In this document: one piece after another, positions 7,347-13,421 of the stretch
How the letters are laid out: each line of letters starts with the position of its first letter
Position numbering within the stretch: position 1 is the stretch's first letter
Assembly (NCBI GenBank): GCA_030630445.1
Contig: DAOVNC010000027.1
Location: 1 to 15,667 of the forward strand
Direction of reading: 5' to 3'
From: Kiritimatiellales bacterium
Lineage (GTDB): Bacteria; Verrucomicrobiota; Kiritimatiellia; Kiritimatiellales; Pontiellaceae
DNA length: 15,667 nucleotides
Position numbers and translations under genes: made by a program
The notes under the pieces: generated by a model
The model's input: the letters and a program-made list of their open reading frames with translations, nothing else
Told to the model about the DNA's origin: nothing
The model's database searches: none

Positions 7347-7580
7347 ATGAAGACAATGACCAAGCGAACAACCGTCTATCTCGACCCCGCCCTGCACAAG
7401 GCGCTTCGTCTGCAGTCGGTGGAAACTTCGCGATCCGTCTCGGAACTAATCAATGATGCCGTGCGGGATGAGCTTGCTGAAGACGTTGCCGACCTCTCGG
7501 CGTTTGAGACTCGCAAGAACGAACCCGTTGTTGAATTCGAGGACTTTGTGAAAGGGCTGAAGCTTGATGGAACCCTATAG
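7347..7580 (+). CDS. Ribbon-helix-helix antitoxin of a RelE/ParE-type module
   Basis: Seen: 77 residues. The N-terminal strand TKRTTVYLDPALHKALR and the SVSELINDAVRDEL helix are typical of CopG/Arc-like ribbon-helix-helix DNA-binding domains; the acidic C-terminal tail (roughly 46-77) would wrap the toxin. The start at 7347 is chosen because GGAGG (7336-7340) lies 6 nt upstream; an upstream in-frame alternative start at 7314 lies inside the operator. The gene overlaps the toxin start by 14 bp, which fits coupled translation. Known: such antitoxins neutralise the toxin and, with it, repress their promoter; the operator at 7296-7319 fits. The family assignment is firm; the exact subtype is not. 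Confidence 0.87.
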   Translation: MKTMTKRTTVYLDPALHKALRLQSVETSRSVSELINDAVRDELAEDVADLSAFETRKNEPVVEFEDFVKGLKLDGTL

Positions 7581-7824
7581 GATCATCGTCAAGCAGTCGG
7601 TTTCGAAGGACCTCAAGAAGGTTCCAAAGAAGGACGTGGAGCGAATTCTCGCCGCCATCCGGTCTCTCGCAAAGAATCCCCGTCCCTCGCAGTCGAAGAA
7701 GCTCTCCGGACAGGAACGCTACCGTCTGCGGCAGGGCGACTACCGGATTCTATACTCCATCGAAGACGACCGGCTCACGGTGTGTGTGGTAAAGGTGGGC
7801 GACCGGAAGGATATATATCGATAG
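7567..7824 (+). CDS. RelE/ParE-family toxin
   Basis: Seen: 85 residues, standard for RelE-like toxins: N-terminal YRIIVKQSVSKDLKKVP, a helix with RILAAIRSL, KKLSG (44-48), YRLRQGDYRILYSI (52-65) and the C-terminal VVKVGDRKDIYR (74-85). This arrangement matches mRNA interferases of the RelE fold that cut mRNA on the ribosome, with basic residues in the C-terminal half as the likely active site. The ATG at 7567 is preferred to the TTG one codon upstream; AAAGGG (7551-7556) lies 10 nt before it, inside the antitoxin gene. Being translated from within the antitoxin gene keeps toxin output tied to antitoxin output. ParE-like gyrase inhibition is possible from fold alone, but the C-terminal motif favours RelE. 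Confidence 0.87.
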   Translation: MEPYRIIVKQSVSKDLKKVPKKDVERILAAIRSLAKNPRPSQSKKLSGQERYRLRQGDYRILYSIEDDRLTVCVVKVGDRKDIYR

Positions 7825-7841
7825 ACCTAGATAGGAAAATG

Positions 7842-7975
7842 GAACCACAGATTCACGCAGATGGACACTGATATGCAAGAGAATGAGAGAAATACAGAAC
7901 CCACCCAATGGGTTCAGGGTCATATCCCCTCAACCCCTTATACAATCGGTGTTTATTCGTGTTCATCTGTGGTTC
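7842..7975. repeat. 134-bp inverted-repeat element (AACCACAGAT type)
   Basis: The arms 7842-7872 and 7945-7975 are 31 nt each and match at 23 of 31 positions when one is reverse complemented; the outer 11 (GAACCACAGAT) are identical. The interior carries a GAACCC-ACCCAAT-GGGTTC hairpin (7897-7915). There is no coding content, as in a miniature inverted-repeat element. Confidence 0.7.
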
Positions 7976-8009
7976 AATCCCGTTTTTAGTACCTCACTTC
8001 TGAAATTCG

Positions 8010-8032
8010 ATCCTGTTTACACAGGATTTTTT
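8010..8032 (+). terminator. Terminator-like hairpin with T-run downstream of the relBE pair
   Basis: A perfect 7-bp stem ATCCTGT-TTAC-ACAGGAT (8010-8027) is followed by a run of T to 8032. It could end transcription from the relBE operon, but the stem has low GC content, lies about 185 nt past the toxin stop, and uses the same ACAGGAT unit as the dispersed repeats near 12650 and 12900, so it may simply be repeat sequence. Confidence 0.35.
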
Positions 8033-8053
8033 GAACACGGGCGGAGGAATTTG

Positions 8054-8182
8054 TAACCGCGAAAGAACGCAGAGAACACAAAGAATAGATCAAGTACCCT
8101 GCGGAACAGGTTTTGTGTTCGTTGCCGCTTCGCTGCCGTCTCTCCGAGCCAGCCTCACTTCGTGTGCGTTCTTTCGCGGTTA
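8054..8182. repeat. 129-bp element with perfect 17-bp terminal inverted repeats
   Basis: TAACCGCGAAAGAACGC (8054-8070) is the exact reverse complement of 8166-8182. Inside, at 8122-8165, is a 44-bp core that recurs at 13375-13418 with 42 of 44 identical bases. There are no genes. A non-coding mobile or folded element is the best description. Confidence 0.75.
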
Positions 8183-8239
8183 AACACATTTTATTTGGTT
8201 CCGGCTCCGCCGGGTTGGGGAATGATCCGATTTTCTTTT

Positions 8240-8268
8240 CCTTTGCGCCTTAGTGTCTTCGCGGTCAT
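8240..8268. repeat. Partial repeat arm of the CCGCGAAGACAC type
   Basis: On the minus strand this reads TGACCGCGAAGACACTAAGG and onward, closely similar in style to the arms of the element at 8054-8182 and of the one at 14334-14413. No matching opposite arm is visible nearby, so it may be half of a decayed copy. Confidence 0.4.
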
Positions 8269-8522
8269 CCATCCTTCCATATATCAAGGGATTCGCCATC
8301 GTTTGGAGCATCGGCTGCTTCCTAATAAATCCGTTGCATGGTCTTGTTCCTGAGCAAGAATGGTCTGCAGCGGTTGGTTTCTCCACCATAAAAATCTACG
8401 ATGAGCCAAAATAAATCACAAAGATGTGTGCGTCGGGATCGTTGATCTCTTCCCGCGTACGCACCGATTTTACGCCCGTCCCTTCGACATGCCCTGTTTG
8501 ATATTTGGTATTCCAAAGAGTA

Positions 8523-8551
8523 TTGCCTTTCTCGCACGAAGAGGGTATACG
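8523..8551 (+). promoter_or_regulatory. Likely promoter of the antitoxin-vapC operon
   Basis: TTGCCT (8523-8528, 4 of 6) and TATACG (8546-8551, 4 of 6) are spaced 17 bp apart, placing the start near 8558, just before the AAAGGA ribosome binding site at 8562-8567. An alternative pair TTGATA (8498-8503) with TATTGC (8521-8526) also has 17-bp spacing but a poorer -10 box. Confidence 0.45.
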
Positions 8552-8572
8552 TTCGGTAAACAAAGGATGCAT

Positions 8573-8812
8573 ATGAGAACGATTAGCGCAAAAATTTCAG
8601 ATTCCGACTACCAAGTCCTAGGCAAGTTGGCGAAAAATCCGCCGGGAAGCAAATCGGCGATCGTGCGGGATGTAGTGCATGAATTCTGTAAAAAACAAGT
8701 GGCCGGCATAGAGAAGAGGAACGCCGTTCTGCGGCGGACAAAGGGAGCGTTCAAGAACGCGCCGCTGGATGCGAAAAGACACCGTGAAGAGCTATCCAAA
8801 AGGATGATATGA
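8573..8812 (+). CDS. Ribbon-helix-helix type antitoxin partner of VapC
   Basis: Seen: 79 residues beginning MRTISAKISDSDYQVLGKLA, a short beta strand and helix, then SKSAIVRDVVHEFCKKQ as the second helix of a ribbon-helix-helix domain; the basic and helical C-terminal half would contact the toxin. The start at 8573 is chosen because AAAGGA (8562-8567) lies 5 nt upstream; an ATG at 8567 overlaps that site, and the frame further upstream has no family resemblance. The stop overlaps the toxin start by ATGA (8809-8812). The position directly before a PIN-domain toxin, and the size, identify it as the antitoxin, although the sequence itself is not a strong match to any named VapB class I can recall. 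Confidence 0.75.
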   Translation: MRTISAKISDSDYQVLGKLAKNPPGSKSAIVRDVVHEFCKKQVAGIEKRNAVLRRTKGAFKNAPLDAKRHREELSKRMI

Positions 8813-9189
8813 AAACGACCGTTCTGCTTGATTCAAACATCGTTATCGACCACTTGAACGGCATCGACAACGCGACGGATTATTTGGAGTCGCTCCCCGT
8901 TCTTCGGGTTTCGAGTGCCACCGTTTTTGAGGTTCTTGTGGGGTGTACGGGAAGGAGGGCGGCTCAATCGGAAACCGCCCAGGAGTTTTTCAACATCTGC
9001 GATGTCATCGAGTTTTCCGGAGCCGATGCCGAACATGCCGCCGAACTGTTCACCGCCGCACCTTCAAAGAAGAAAATCCTGGATTATTTCATTGCGGGAA
9101 CGGCCAGCACACACGCCTTTGCCGTGGCCACCCGCAATCCAAAGGATTTCCAGTCGGTGGACGCATTCAAGCCGTACGGCGTTGAATAA
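8809..9189 (+). CDS. vapC: PIN-domain ribonuclease toxin, VapC family
   Basis: Known: VapC toxins are Mg-dependent PIN-domain RNases that cut tRNA or rRNA and are held inactive by a cognate antitoxin. Seen: 126 residues, standard length. The acidic active-site residues are in place: Asp8 in VLLDSNIVIDHL, Glu41 in TVFEVLVG, Asp92 in ILDYFIAGTAS, and the C-terminal TRNPKDF (108-114) with Asn110 and Asp113, so the enzyme looks intact. The ATG overlaps the antitoxin stop by 4 bp. The gene ends 79 bp before mqnEC on the same strand with no clear terminator between, so some read-through into mqnEC is possible. The gene symbol is a family name; the RNA target cannot be predicted. Confidence 0.88.
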   Translation: MKTTVLLDSNIVIDHLNGIDNATDYLESLPVLRVSSATVFEVLVGCTGRRAAQSETAQEFFNICDVIEFSGADAEHAAELFTAAPSKKKILDYFIAGTASTHAFAVATRNPKDFQSVDAFKPYGVE

Positions 9190-9268
9190 AGCCCGCTTGT
9201 TTCGCAGAAGATGTTGGCAGATCGCCAGACCACATTGACCGCCCATTAACCCCGAGGCAGACCATTCG

Positions 9269-11449
9269 ATGACTGATTCCACCCAAAACCGCATTACCGG
9301 TGCCGAGGCGCTGGACCTGCTCCAAAACATGCCCACGGCCGAGCTCATGGCGCGCGCCGACGCCATCCGCCGGGCGCGGCACGGCAACAAGACCTACTAT
9401 GTCCATAGCCACAACCTCAACCCCACCAACCTCTGCGTGGTCAAATGCAAGCTCTGCTCCTTCTGGCGGCCCGAAGGGGCCAAGGACGCCTATATCACCA
9501 CGCTCGAAGACGCCCGCAAGGATCTGGAAAAGGCGCAAAACTGGAACCTGACCGACCTGCACATTGTCGGCGGAATGATTCCCGAGCTGGATTTGAACTA
9601 TTATGAAAAGCTGTTTGCCCTCTCGCGCGAAATGCTGCCCGGCGTTTTGCTCCAAGGCATGACCGCCGTGGAGATCCACTGGATTGCCGGCAACGCCGGC
9701 CTCTCCGTGCGCGAAACACTCCAGCGTCTACAGGCGGCCGGCTTTGGCTCCATCTCCGGCGGCGGCGCGGAAATCTTCCATCCCGACATCCGCAAGAAAA
9801 TCGCCACCACCAAGATTCTCGCGCAGCAGTGGCTCGACGTCCACAAGGTGGCGCACGAACTGGGCCTCCCCACCAACGCCACCATGCTCTTCGGCCACAT
9901 CGAAAACGACGAACACATTATCGACCACCTCGCCCGCCTGCGCGGTTTGCAGGACGAAACCGGCGGATTCCAGGCCGCCATCCCGCTGCCGTTCCAGGCC
10001 AACGGCACCGCGCTGGGCGTCAAGTACAACCCCTCCGGCGACCGCCAGGTGCGCATCGCCGCCATCACCCGCATCTATCTCGACAACTTTCCGCACGTGC
10101 GCATGCTCGTCAACTACATGGACCGCAAGCTCCTCGGCGTGCTCACCCACAGCGGCGTCGACGACATCGGCGGCACCAGCCTCAACGAACGCATCGCCAA
10201 GGAAGGTGGCGCCCCGCAGAGCCAAAAGTTTTTCTCCGCCGAAGAGATGGAAGCGTTCCTGATCAATCTCGGTCACACGCCGGTGCTGACAAACTCGGCG
10301 TATGAAAATGTAAAACCTGAAAAGGGAAGTGAGGAAAATTTCAAGTCTCAGGTTTCAGGTTTCAAGTTTCCGTGGAAAGAAGTGCTGGATCGCGTAGAGG
10401 CAGGCGAACGGTTAAGCGCTGAAGATGCAGTGTTGCTTCATGATACCGCTCCTTTCCAAGAGTTGGGCCGCGTCGCCGACCTCCGCCGCAAGCAGGCCGT
10501 GCCCGGCAAACTGGCCACCTATGTTTTCGATAAAAACCTCAATACCACCAACGTCTGCGTAACCGACTGCACCTTCTGCGCATTCTACGCCAAGCCCGAA
10601 AGCAAGCGCGGCTACACCCTCTCGCCGGAGCAGGTCGTCGAAAAGGTAAAGAAGGCCGCCGACGCCGGGGCCACGCAGATCCTCATCCAAGGCGGGCTAA
10701 ACCCCGATCTCAAGCTCGACTACTACGAAGCCTGCCTTTCCGGCATCCGCGACAACGTCGACATTTGGATCCATTCCCTCTCGCCCACCGAAATCGAATT
10801 CCTCGCGCAGGAGGAAGGCATCACCATCCGCGAATGCCTCCAGCGCCTGATCGATGCCGGCCTGCAATCCCTGCCCGGCGGCGGGGCGGAAATCCTCGTC
10901 GACGACATCCGCAAGCGGATCAGCCCCAAGAAAACCCGCTCGCAGGCGTGGCTCGACCTCATGGAAACCGCCAACGAACTCGGGCTTAAAACCACCGCCA
11001 CCATGGTTTATGGCTTCGGCGAAACCACCGCCCAGCGCATCGAGCACCTCGTCAAGATTCGCGAGTTGCAAGACCGCACCGGCGGCTTCACCGCCTTTAT
11101 CCCGTGGAGCTTCTCGCCCAACCATACCGACCTCGGCTGCCCGCGCCTCCAGAACGGCGTCGACTACCTGCGCATCATCGCCATCGCCCGGTTGCTGCTC
11201 GACAACGTCCCGCACCTGCAGGCCGGCTGGGTCACCGAAGGGCCCGACGTTGCCCAGCTTGCGCTCCAGTTCGGTGCCGACGACTATGGCGGCGTACTCA
11301 TGACCGAGGAGGTCGTCAGCGCCACCGGCATCGACTATGGCGTCACGGAGCCGCTGGTCGTCCACCTCATCCGCGAAGCCGGCTGGATCCCCGCCCAGCG
11401 CACCACGCAATACGAGATCATCAAGAGCCACGATGCGGTGGAGGCATAA
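9269..11449 (+). CDS. MqnE-MqnC fusion: aminofutalosine synthase plus cyclic dehypoxanthinyl futalosine synthase
   Basis: Known: MqnE and MqnC are radical SAM enzymes of the futalosine pathway to menaquinone. MqnE joins SAM-derived adenosine to 3-(carboxyvinyloxy)benzoate giving aminofutalosine; MqnC later cyclises dehypoxanthine futalosine. Seen: 726 residues with two complete radical SAM domains. The MqnE-like half (about 1-345) has CVVKCKLC (Cys56, Cys60, Cys63), GGMIPEL and SGGGAEIF; the MqnC-like half (about 370-726) has CVTDCTFC (Cys430, Cys434, Cys437), QGGLNPDL, PGGGAEIL and the C-terminal PAQRTTQYE block. Both iron-sulphur sites are intact. The joining segment (about 345-369) is encoded by a repeat-like sequence (10313-10375). 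The ATG at 9269 has only GAGG 11 nt upstream. The two activities are not consecutive steps. No other mqn gene is in view, and no clear promoter was found. Confidence 0.9.
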   Translation: MTDSTQNRITGAEALDLLQNMPTAELMARADAIRRARHGNKTYYVHSHNLNPTNLCVVKCKLCSFWRPEGAKDAYITTLEDARKDLEKAQNWNLTDLHIVGGMIPELDLNYYEKLFALSREMLPGVLLQGMTAVEIHWIAGNAGLSVRETLQRLQAAGFGSISGGGAEIFHPDIRKKIATTKILAQQWLDVHKVAHELGLPTNATMLFGHIENDEHIIDHLARLRGLQDETGGFQAAIPLPFQANGTALGVKYNPSGDRQVRIAAITRIYLDNFPHVRMLVNYMDRKLLGVLTHSGVDDIGGTSLNERIAKEGGAPQSQKFFSAEEMEAFLINLGHTPVLTNSAYENVKPEKGSEENFKSQVSGFKFPWKEVLDRVEAGERLSAEDAVLLHDTAPFQELGRVADLRRKQAVPGKLATYVFDKNLNTTNVCVTDCTFCAFYAKPESKRGYTLSPEQVVEKVKKAADAGATQILIQGGLNPDLKLDYYEACLSGIRDNVDIWIHSLSPTEIEFLAQEEGITIRECLQRLIDAGLQSLPGGGAEILVDDIRKRISPKKTRSQAWLDLMETANELGLKTTATMVYGFGETTAQRIEHLVKIRELQDRTGGFTAFIPWSFSPNHTDLGCPRLQNGVDYLRIIAIARLLLDNVPHLQAGWVTEGPDVAQLALQFGADDYGGVLMTEEVVSATGIDYGVTEPLVVHLIREAGWIPAQRTTQYEIIKSHDAVEA
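10313..10375. repeat. Repeat-like sequence inside the mqnE-mqnC linker
   Basis: AAACCTGAAA (10313-10322) is the exact reverse complement of TTTCAGGTTT (10353-10362), and the right part is a run of near-identical TTTCAGG/TTTCAAG units. Composition is AT-rich against the GC-rich, codon-biased sequence on both sides. It encodes residues of about 349-368, a segment without similarity to either enzyme, and it keeps the frame open. Confidence 0.6.
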
Positions 11450-11495
11450 CCCCAATCCCAGCGAAGCCAGATCCAAATTCTACAGGAGGCAGAAA

Positions 11496-11540
11496 GATGG
11501 AATGGCAGAAAAATCGGCTCTTCTCGGATGTGCGTTTTTA
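11496..11540 (+). CDS. Possible 14-residue reading frame or truncated gene start after mqnEC
   Basis: An ATG at 11496 with an excellent AGGAGG (11484-11489) 6 nt upstream opens a frame of 14 codons (MEWQKNRLFSDVRF) ending at TAG 11538-11540. It lies 46 bp after the mqnEC stop on the same strand. The strong ribosome binding site suggests the start of a former operon gene cut off by the repeat-rich segment that follows, or a real tiny peptide. The sequence alone does not decide. Confidence 0.3.
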
Positions 11541-11566
11541 GACGCTGGTAGGCAGGCAGAACGTAG

Positions 11567-11585
11567 CTCGCATATCTGATGCGAG
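11567..11585. repeat. Perfect hairpin CTCGCAT-ATCTG-ATGCGAG after mqnEC
   Basis: A 7-bp perfect stem with a 5-nt loop, followed by TTTCCC. Outer GTAGC (11563-11567) and GCTAC (near 11622) and a repeated GCAGAACG on either side hint at a larger palindromic element. It could weakly terminate mqnEC transcription, but the T-run is short. The rest of 11541-11680 shows nothing else. Confidence 0.5.
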
Positions 11586-11680
11586 TTTCCCGTCGTGCAG
11601 AACGCGGATCGGATATCCACGCTACACCAATCCATTCGCTCGGAATATTCGTTGCTTTTTCTGGGACGAACAGATTCGAA

Positions 11681-12547
11681 TTAAACGGTGGTGGTGCGCC
11701 GCACGAGATCTTCGAAGAAAGCCGTCGACCAGATTTCGATCTGGGCATGGTTTTTCAGGAAGGGTTCCACATCCGCCACGGCCGCGCCCACATCCAGCTC
11801 CTGGACGCGCTCTTCGAAAATGAGCTTAAACTCGGCTTCCGATAGTGGAGGATCTTGTTTCCACTGCCCGGTTTGACGCATCCGGGCCGATAGGTGCTTC
11901 AGGTCTACCGGAATCCCCTTGGCCACGTACCAGACCAGATCGTACCAGTCGCGTCCCTTGACCCGGCGCCCCCATTTCCTGAACAGCAAGGCATGCATCT
12001 TACCCGCAAAAAGGGAGGGTAGGGTGTAGCTTCGCACCGAAAACGGAATGGGTTGCAAGAGGAAGTTGGATTCCGTTTCGAAGTCGGGCGGTGGATCGGT
12101 ATCGATTTCCACCTTGATGCGTAGAAACTGATCTCGATGCAGGCCGCCGACCACCGCTTCCGGCGCCTCGATCAGCATCGTCTGCTTCAGGGTCTCGGCC
12201 TTCAGAAAGGCGGATTCAATCGGGGAATCCCCGCTCTTTTCCTTTACGGTAACGTGTACGGGGAATCCCCACGCATTGAGCTCCTTTTCGATAAAGCGGC
12301 AATAGGGCAGAAAGTCGAATGCTTCCATGGGGCGGATCAGGGAGAAATCCATGTCTTCGGAAAAGCGATCCAAGCCATGCAAAATACGCAGGGCAGTGCC
12401 TCCGTAGAATGCGGCATGTTCGAAAAACTTGCTGCGCCAAAGGCCCAGCAAGGCCAGTTCCTGAAAGATTTCCCGCAAGGCATTTTCATAATCACCGGCG
12501 CTTTGGCAGTCATAGCGCTCCAGCATATCCAGCACGGCCTTGTTCAT
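11681..12547 (-). CDS. abiEii: AbiEii/AbiGii-family nucleotidyltransferase toxin
   Basis: Known: AbiEii toxins (DUF1814, DNA polymerase beta-like nucleotidyltransferase fold) arrest growth during phage infection and are countered by AbiEi in a type IV system. Seen: 288 residues with the signature GGTALRILHGLDRFSEDMDF (49-68), where Gly49-Gly50-Thr51 and Asp65/Asp67 form the nucleotide and metal site; RIKVEIDTD (143-151) with the next acidic residues; AGKMHALL (181-188); and KGRDWYDL (197-204), a conserved motif of the family. All motifs are intact. ATG start with TAAGGAGA (12553-12560) close upstream. Unusually, its antitoxin gene is not adjacent: it lies upstream on the same strand beyond about 870 bp holding a broken gene and a repeat element. 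How the toxin is transcribed is unclear. Confidence 0.9.
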   Translation of the reverse strand: MNKAVLDMLERYDCQSAGDYENALREIFQELALLGLWRSKFFEHAAFYGGTALRILHGLDRFSEDMDFSLIRPMEAFDFLPYCRFIEKELNAWGFPVHVTVKEKSGDSPIESAFLKAETLKQTMLIEAPEAVVGGLHRDQFLRIKVEIDTDPPPDFETESNFLLQPIPFSVRSYTLPSLFAGKMHALLFRKWGRRVKGRDWYDLVWYVAKGIPVDLKHLSARMRQTGQWKQDPPLSEAEFKLIFEERVQELDVGAAVADVEPFLKNHAQIEIWSTAFFEDLVRRTTTV

Positions 12548-12599
12548 CTTTGTCTCCTTATGGTTCTTTTCCTATTTAAACGCGGATGGATATTTTTTT

Positions 12600-12871
12600 G
12601 GTTCTTCTGGGATTTTTATGGGAGCAGTTCGACGACTATTTTTTTGACAGGATCGACAGGATTCACAGGATGTGGCCAAATAGAATCCTGCTCAATCACA
12701 GCCGATGTGCCGCAAGTTGCTTTTAATGAATGGATCCCATAAATGGCCTGCATGCCTGTTGTTTCCTGTTCTTCATGCAGGATGGACAAGATGCTGATCC
12801 TGTTCATCCTGTAATCCCGTCCAAATTCCCCTGCCGAGAGTTCCGTTTCCCATAAAATTCTCAGAAGAACC
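12600..12871. mobile_element. 272-bp miniature inverted-repeat element upstream of abiEii
   Basis: Terminal inverted repeats 12600-12623 and 12848-12871 are 24 nt with 22 matches (outer GGTTCTTCTG identical). Just inside are arms built of ACAGGAT units, at 12646-12671 and, in reverse, 12796-12822. The element is flanked by direct copies of ATTTTTTT (12592-12599 and 12872-12879), which could be a target duplication, though the same T-run also occurs at an inner junction. It has no transposase gene. Together with its flanks it fills the 375-bp gene-free interval 12548-12922. Confidence 0.65.
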
Positions 12872-12880
12872 ATTTTTTTG

Positions 12881-12954
12881 ACAGGATAACAGGATCGACA
12901 GGATCGACAGGATTTATTAGGGTTATTGATCCAGTTGATCCAGTTGATCCAACG
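12881..12954. repeat. Short direct repeats: four ACAGGAT units, then three GATCCAGTT-like units
   Basis: ACAGGAT starts at 12881, 12889, 12898 and 12907. GATCCAGTT starts at 12928 and 12937, with a degenerate third unit at 12946. The second set is read on the minus strand as the last residues (LDQLDQLDQ) of the GxxExxY pseudogene. The units match those inside the element at 12600-12871. Confidence 0.7.
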
Positions 12955-13315
12955 TCCTTACTTTACGTTTAACCTCTACTTTTTCGGTGCCGAAATTGAG
13001 AATCAGGCCGACCCGTTTTCCTGTAGCGGTCAGATAATTGACCAGTTGAACTTCATGTGCTTTCACGATCCTTCGAACGGATTTGAGTTCTAGAATCACC
13101 GAATTTTCAACAACGATATCGGCAAAGAACTCTCCGACATTTTCTCCATCATAGAATACATTGATGAGGCATTGTGCCTCCGCACACAATCAGGCCTTGC
13201 TGAGTTCCATGAGCAGGCATTTCTCATATACCGATTCGAGAAATCCAAATTCCATCTGGTTATAGACTTTATAAGCGCATCCAATGATTTTTTCCGTCAG
13301 TTCCTTATGTTCCAT
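12923..13315 (-). pseudogene. GxxExxY-family protein gene broken by one in-frame TGA
   Basis: Known: GxxExxY proteins (PD-(D/E)XK nuclease-like, PDDEXK_3) are common small bacterial proteins of unclear role. Seen: from ATG 13313-13315, with a superb AAGGAGG (13321-13327) 5 nt upstream, the frame reads MEHKELTEKIIGCAYKVYNQ and the name motif GFLESVY (24-30), then stops at TGA 13190-13192 (codon 42). The same frame continues directly with the rest of the family pattern: VFYDGENVGEFFADIVVEN, ILELKSV with the nuclease-like Glu and Lys, and HEVQLVNYL. Family members usually have Gly at the interrupted site, so GGA to TGA, a single change, explains it. TGA is a normal stop elsewhere in the window (rsmD, coaD). 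The C-terminal LDQ repeats come from short direct repeats. It lies between the two abi genes. Confidence 0.8.
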
Positions 13316-13374
13316 TTTCCCCTCCTTCAGGGTGTGATGTTTGTTTCTGATGTACCGGATATCCATCCTGTCGA

Positions 13375-13418
13375 TTGCCGCTTCGCTGCCGTCTCTTCGA
13401 GCCAGCCTCACTACGTGT
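13375..13418. repeat. Second copy of the 44-bp core repeat
   Basis: 42 of 44 bases equal those at 8122-8165, in the same orientation (both begin TTGCCGCTTCGCTGCCGTCT). Here the flanks are different: ATCCTGTC before and CTGTTATCC after, instead of the CCGCGAAAGAACGC arms. It lies between abiEi and the GxxExxY pseudogene. Confidence 0.8.
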
Positions 13419-13421
13419 CTG

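Larger units (their letters stand above)
7825..8522. other. Gene-free stretch filled with inverted repeats
   Basis: No frame here has a credible protein, ribosome binding site and family resemblance together; the short open frames are readings of repeat arms. The stretch holds, in order, an inverted repeat at 7842-7975, a hairpin with a T-run at 8010-8032, a 129-bp inverted repeat at 8054-8182, a GC-rich mini-hairpin at 8201-8213 (CCGGC-TCC-GCCGG) and a partial repeat arm at 8240-8268. From 8270 to 8522 I see nothing definite. Confidence 0.6.

Noticed and set aside
9190..9268. Promoter or riboswitch before mqnEC
   Set aside because: TTGGCA and TTGACC occur, but no -10 box at suitable spacing and no riboswitch-like conserved core could be found in 79 bp.
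10697..11476. 259-codon minus-strand open frame
   Set aside because: It is a shadow of the MqnC half of the fusion; the sense strand has the radical SAM motifs.
12881..12954. CRISPR-like array of ACAGGAT and GATCCAGTT units
   Set aside because: Units are 7-9 bp with spacers of 0-2 bp and no cas genes; they are simple short direct repeats.
13190..13192. TGA read as glycine (alternative genetic code) in the GxxExxY gene
   Set aside because: A Gly-recoding lineage would fit the residue, but rsmD, coaD and the vapC antitoxin gene end normally at TGA in this window, so a mutation is far simpler.
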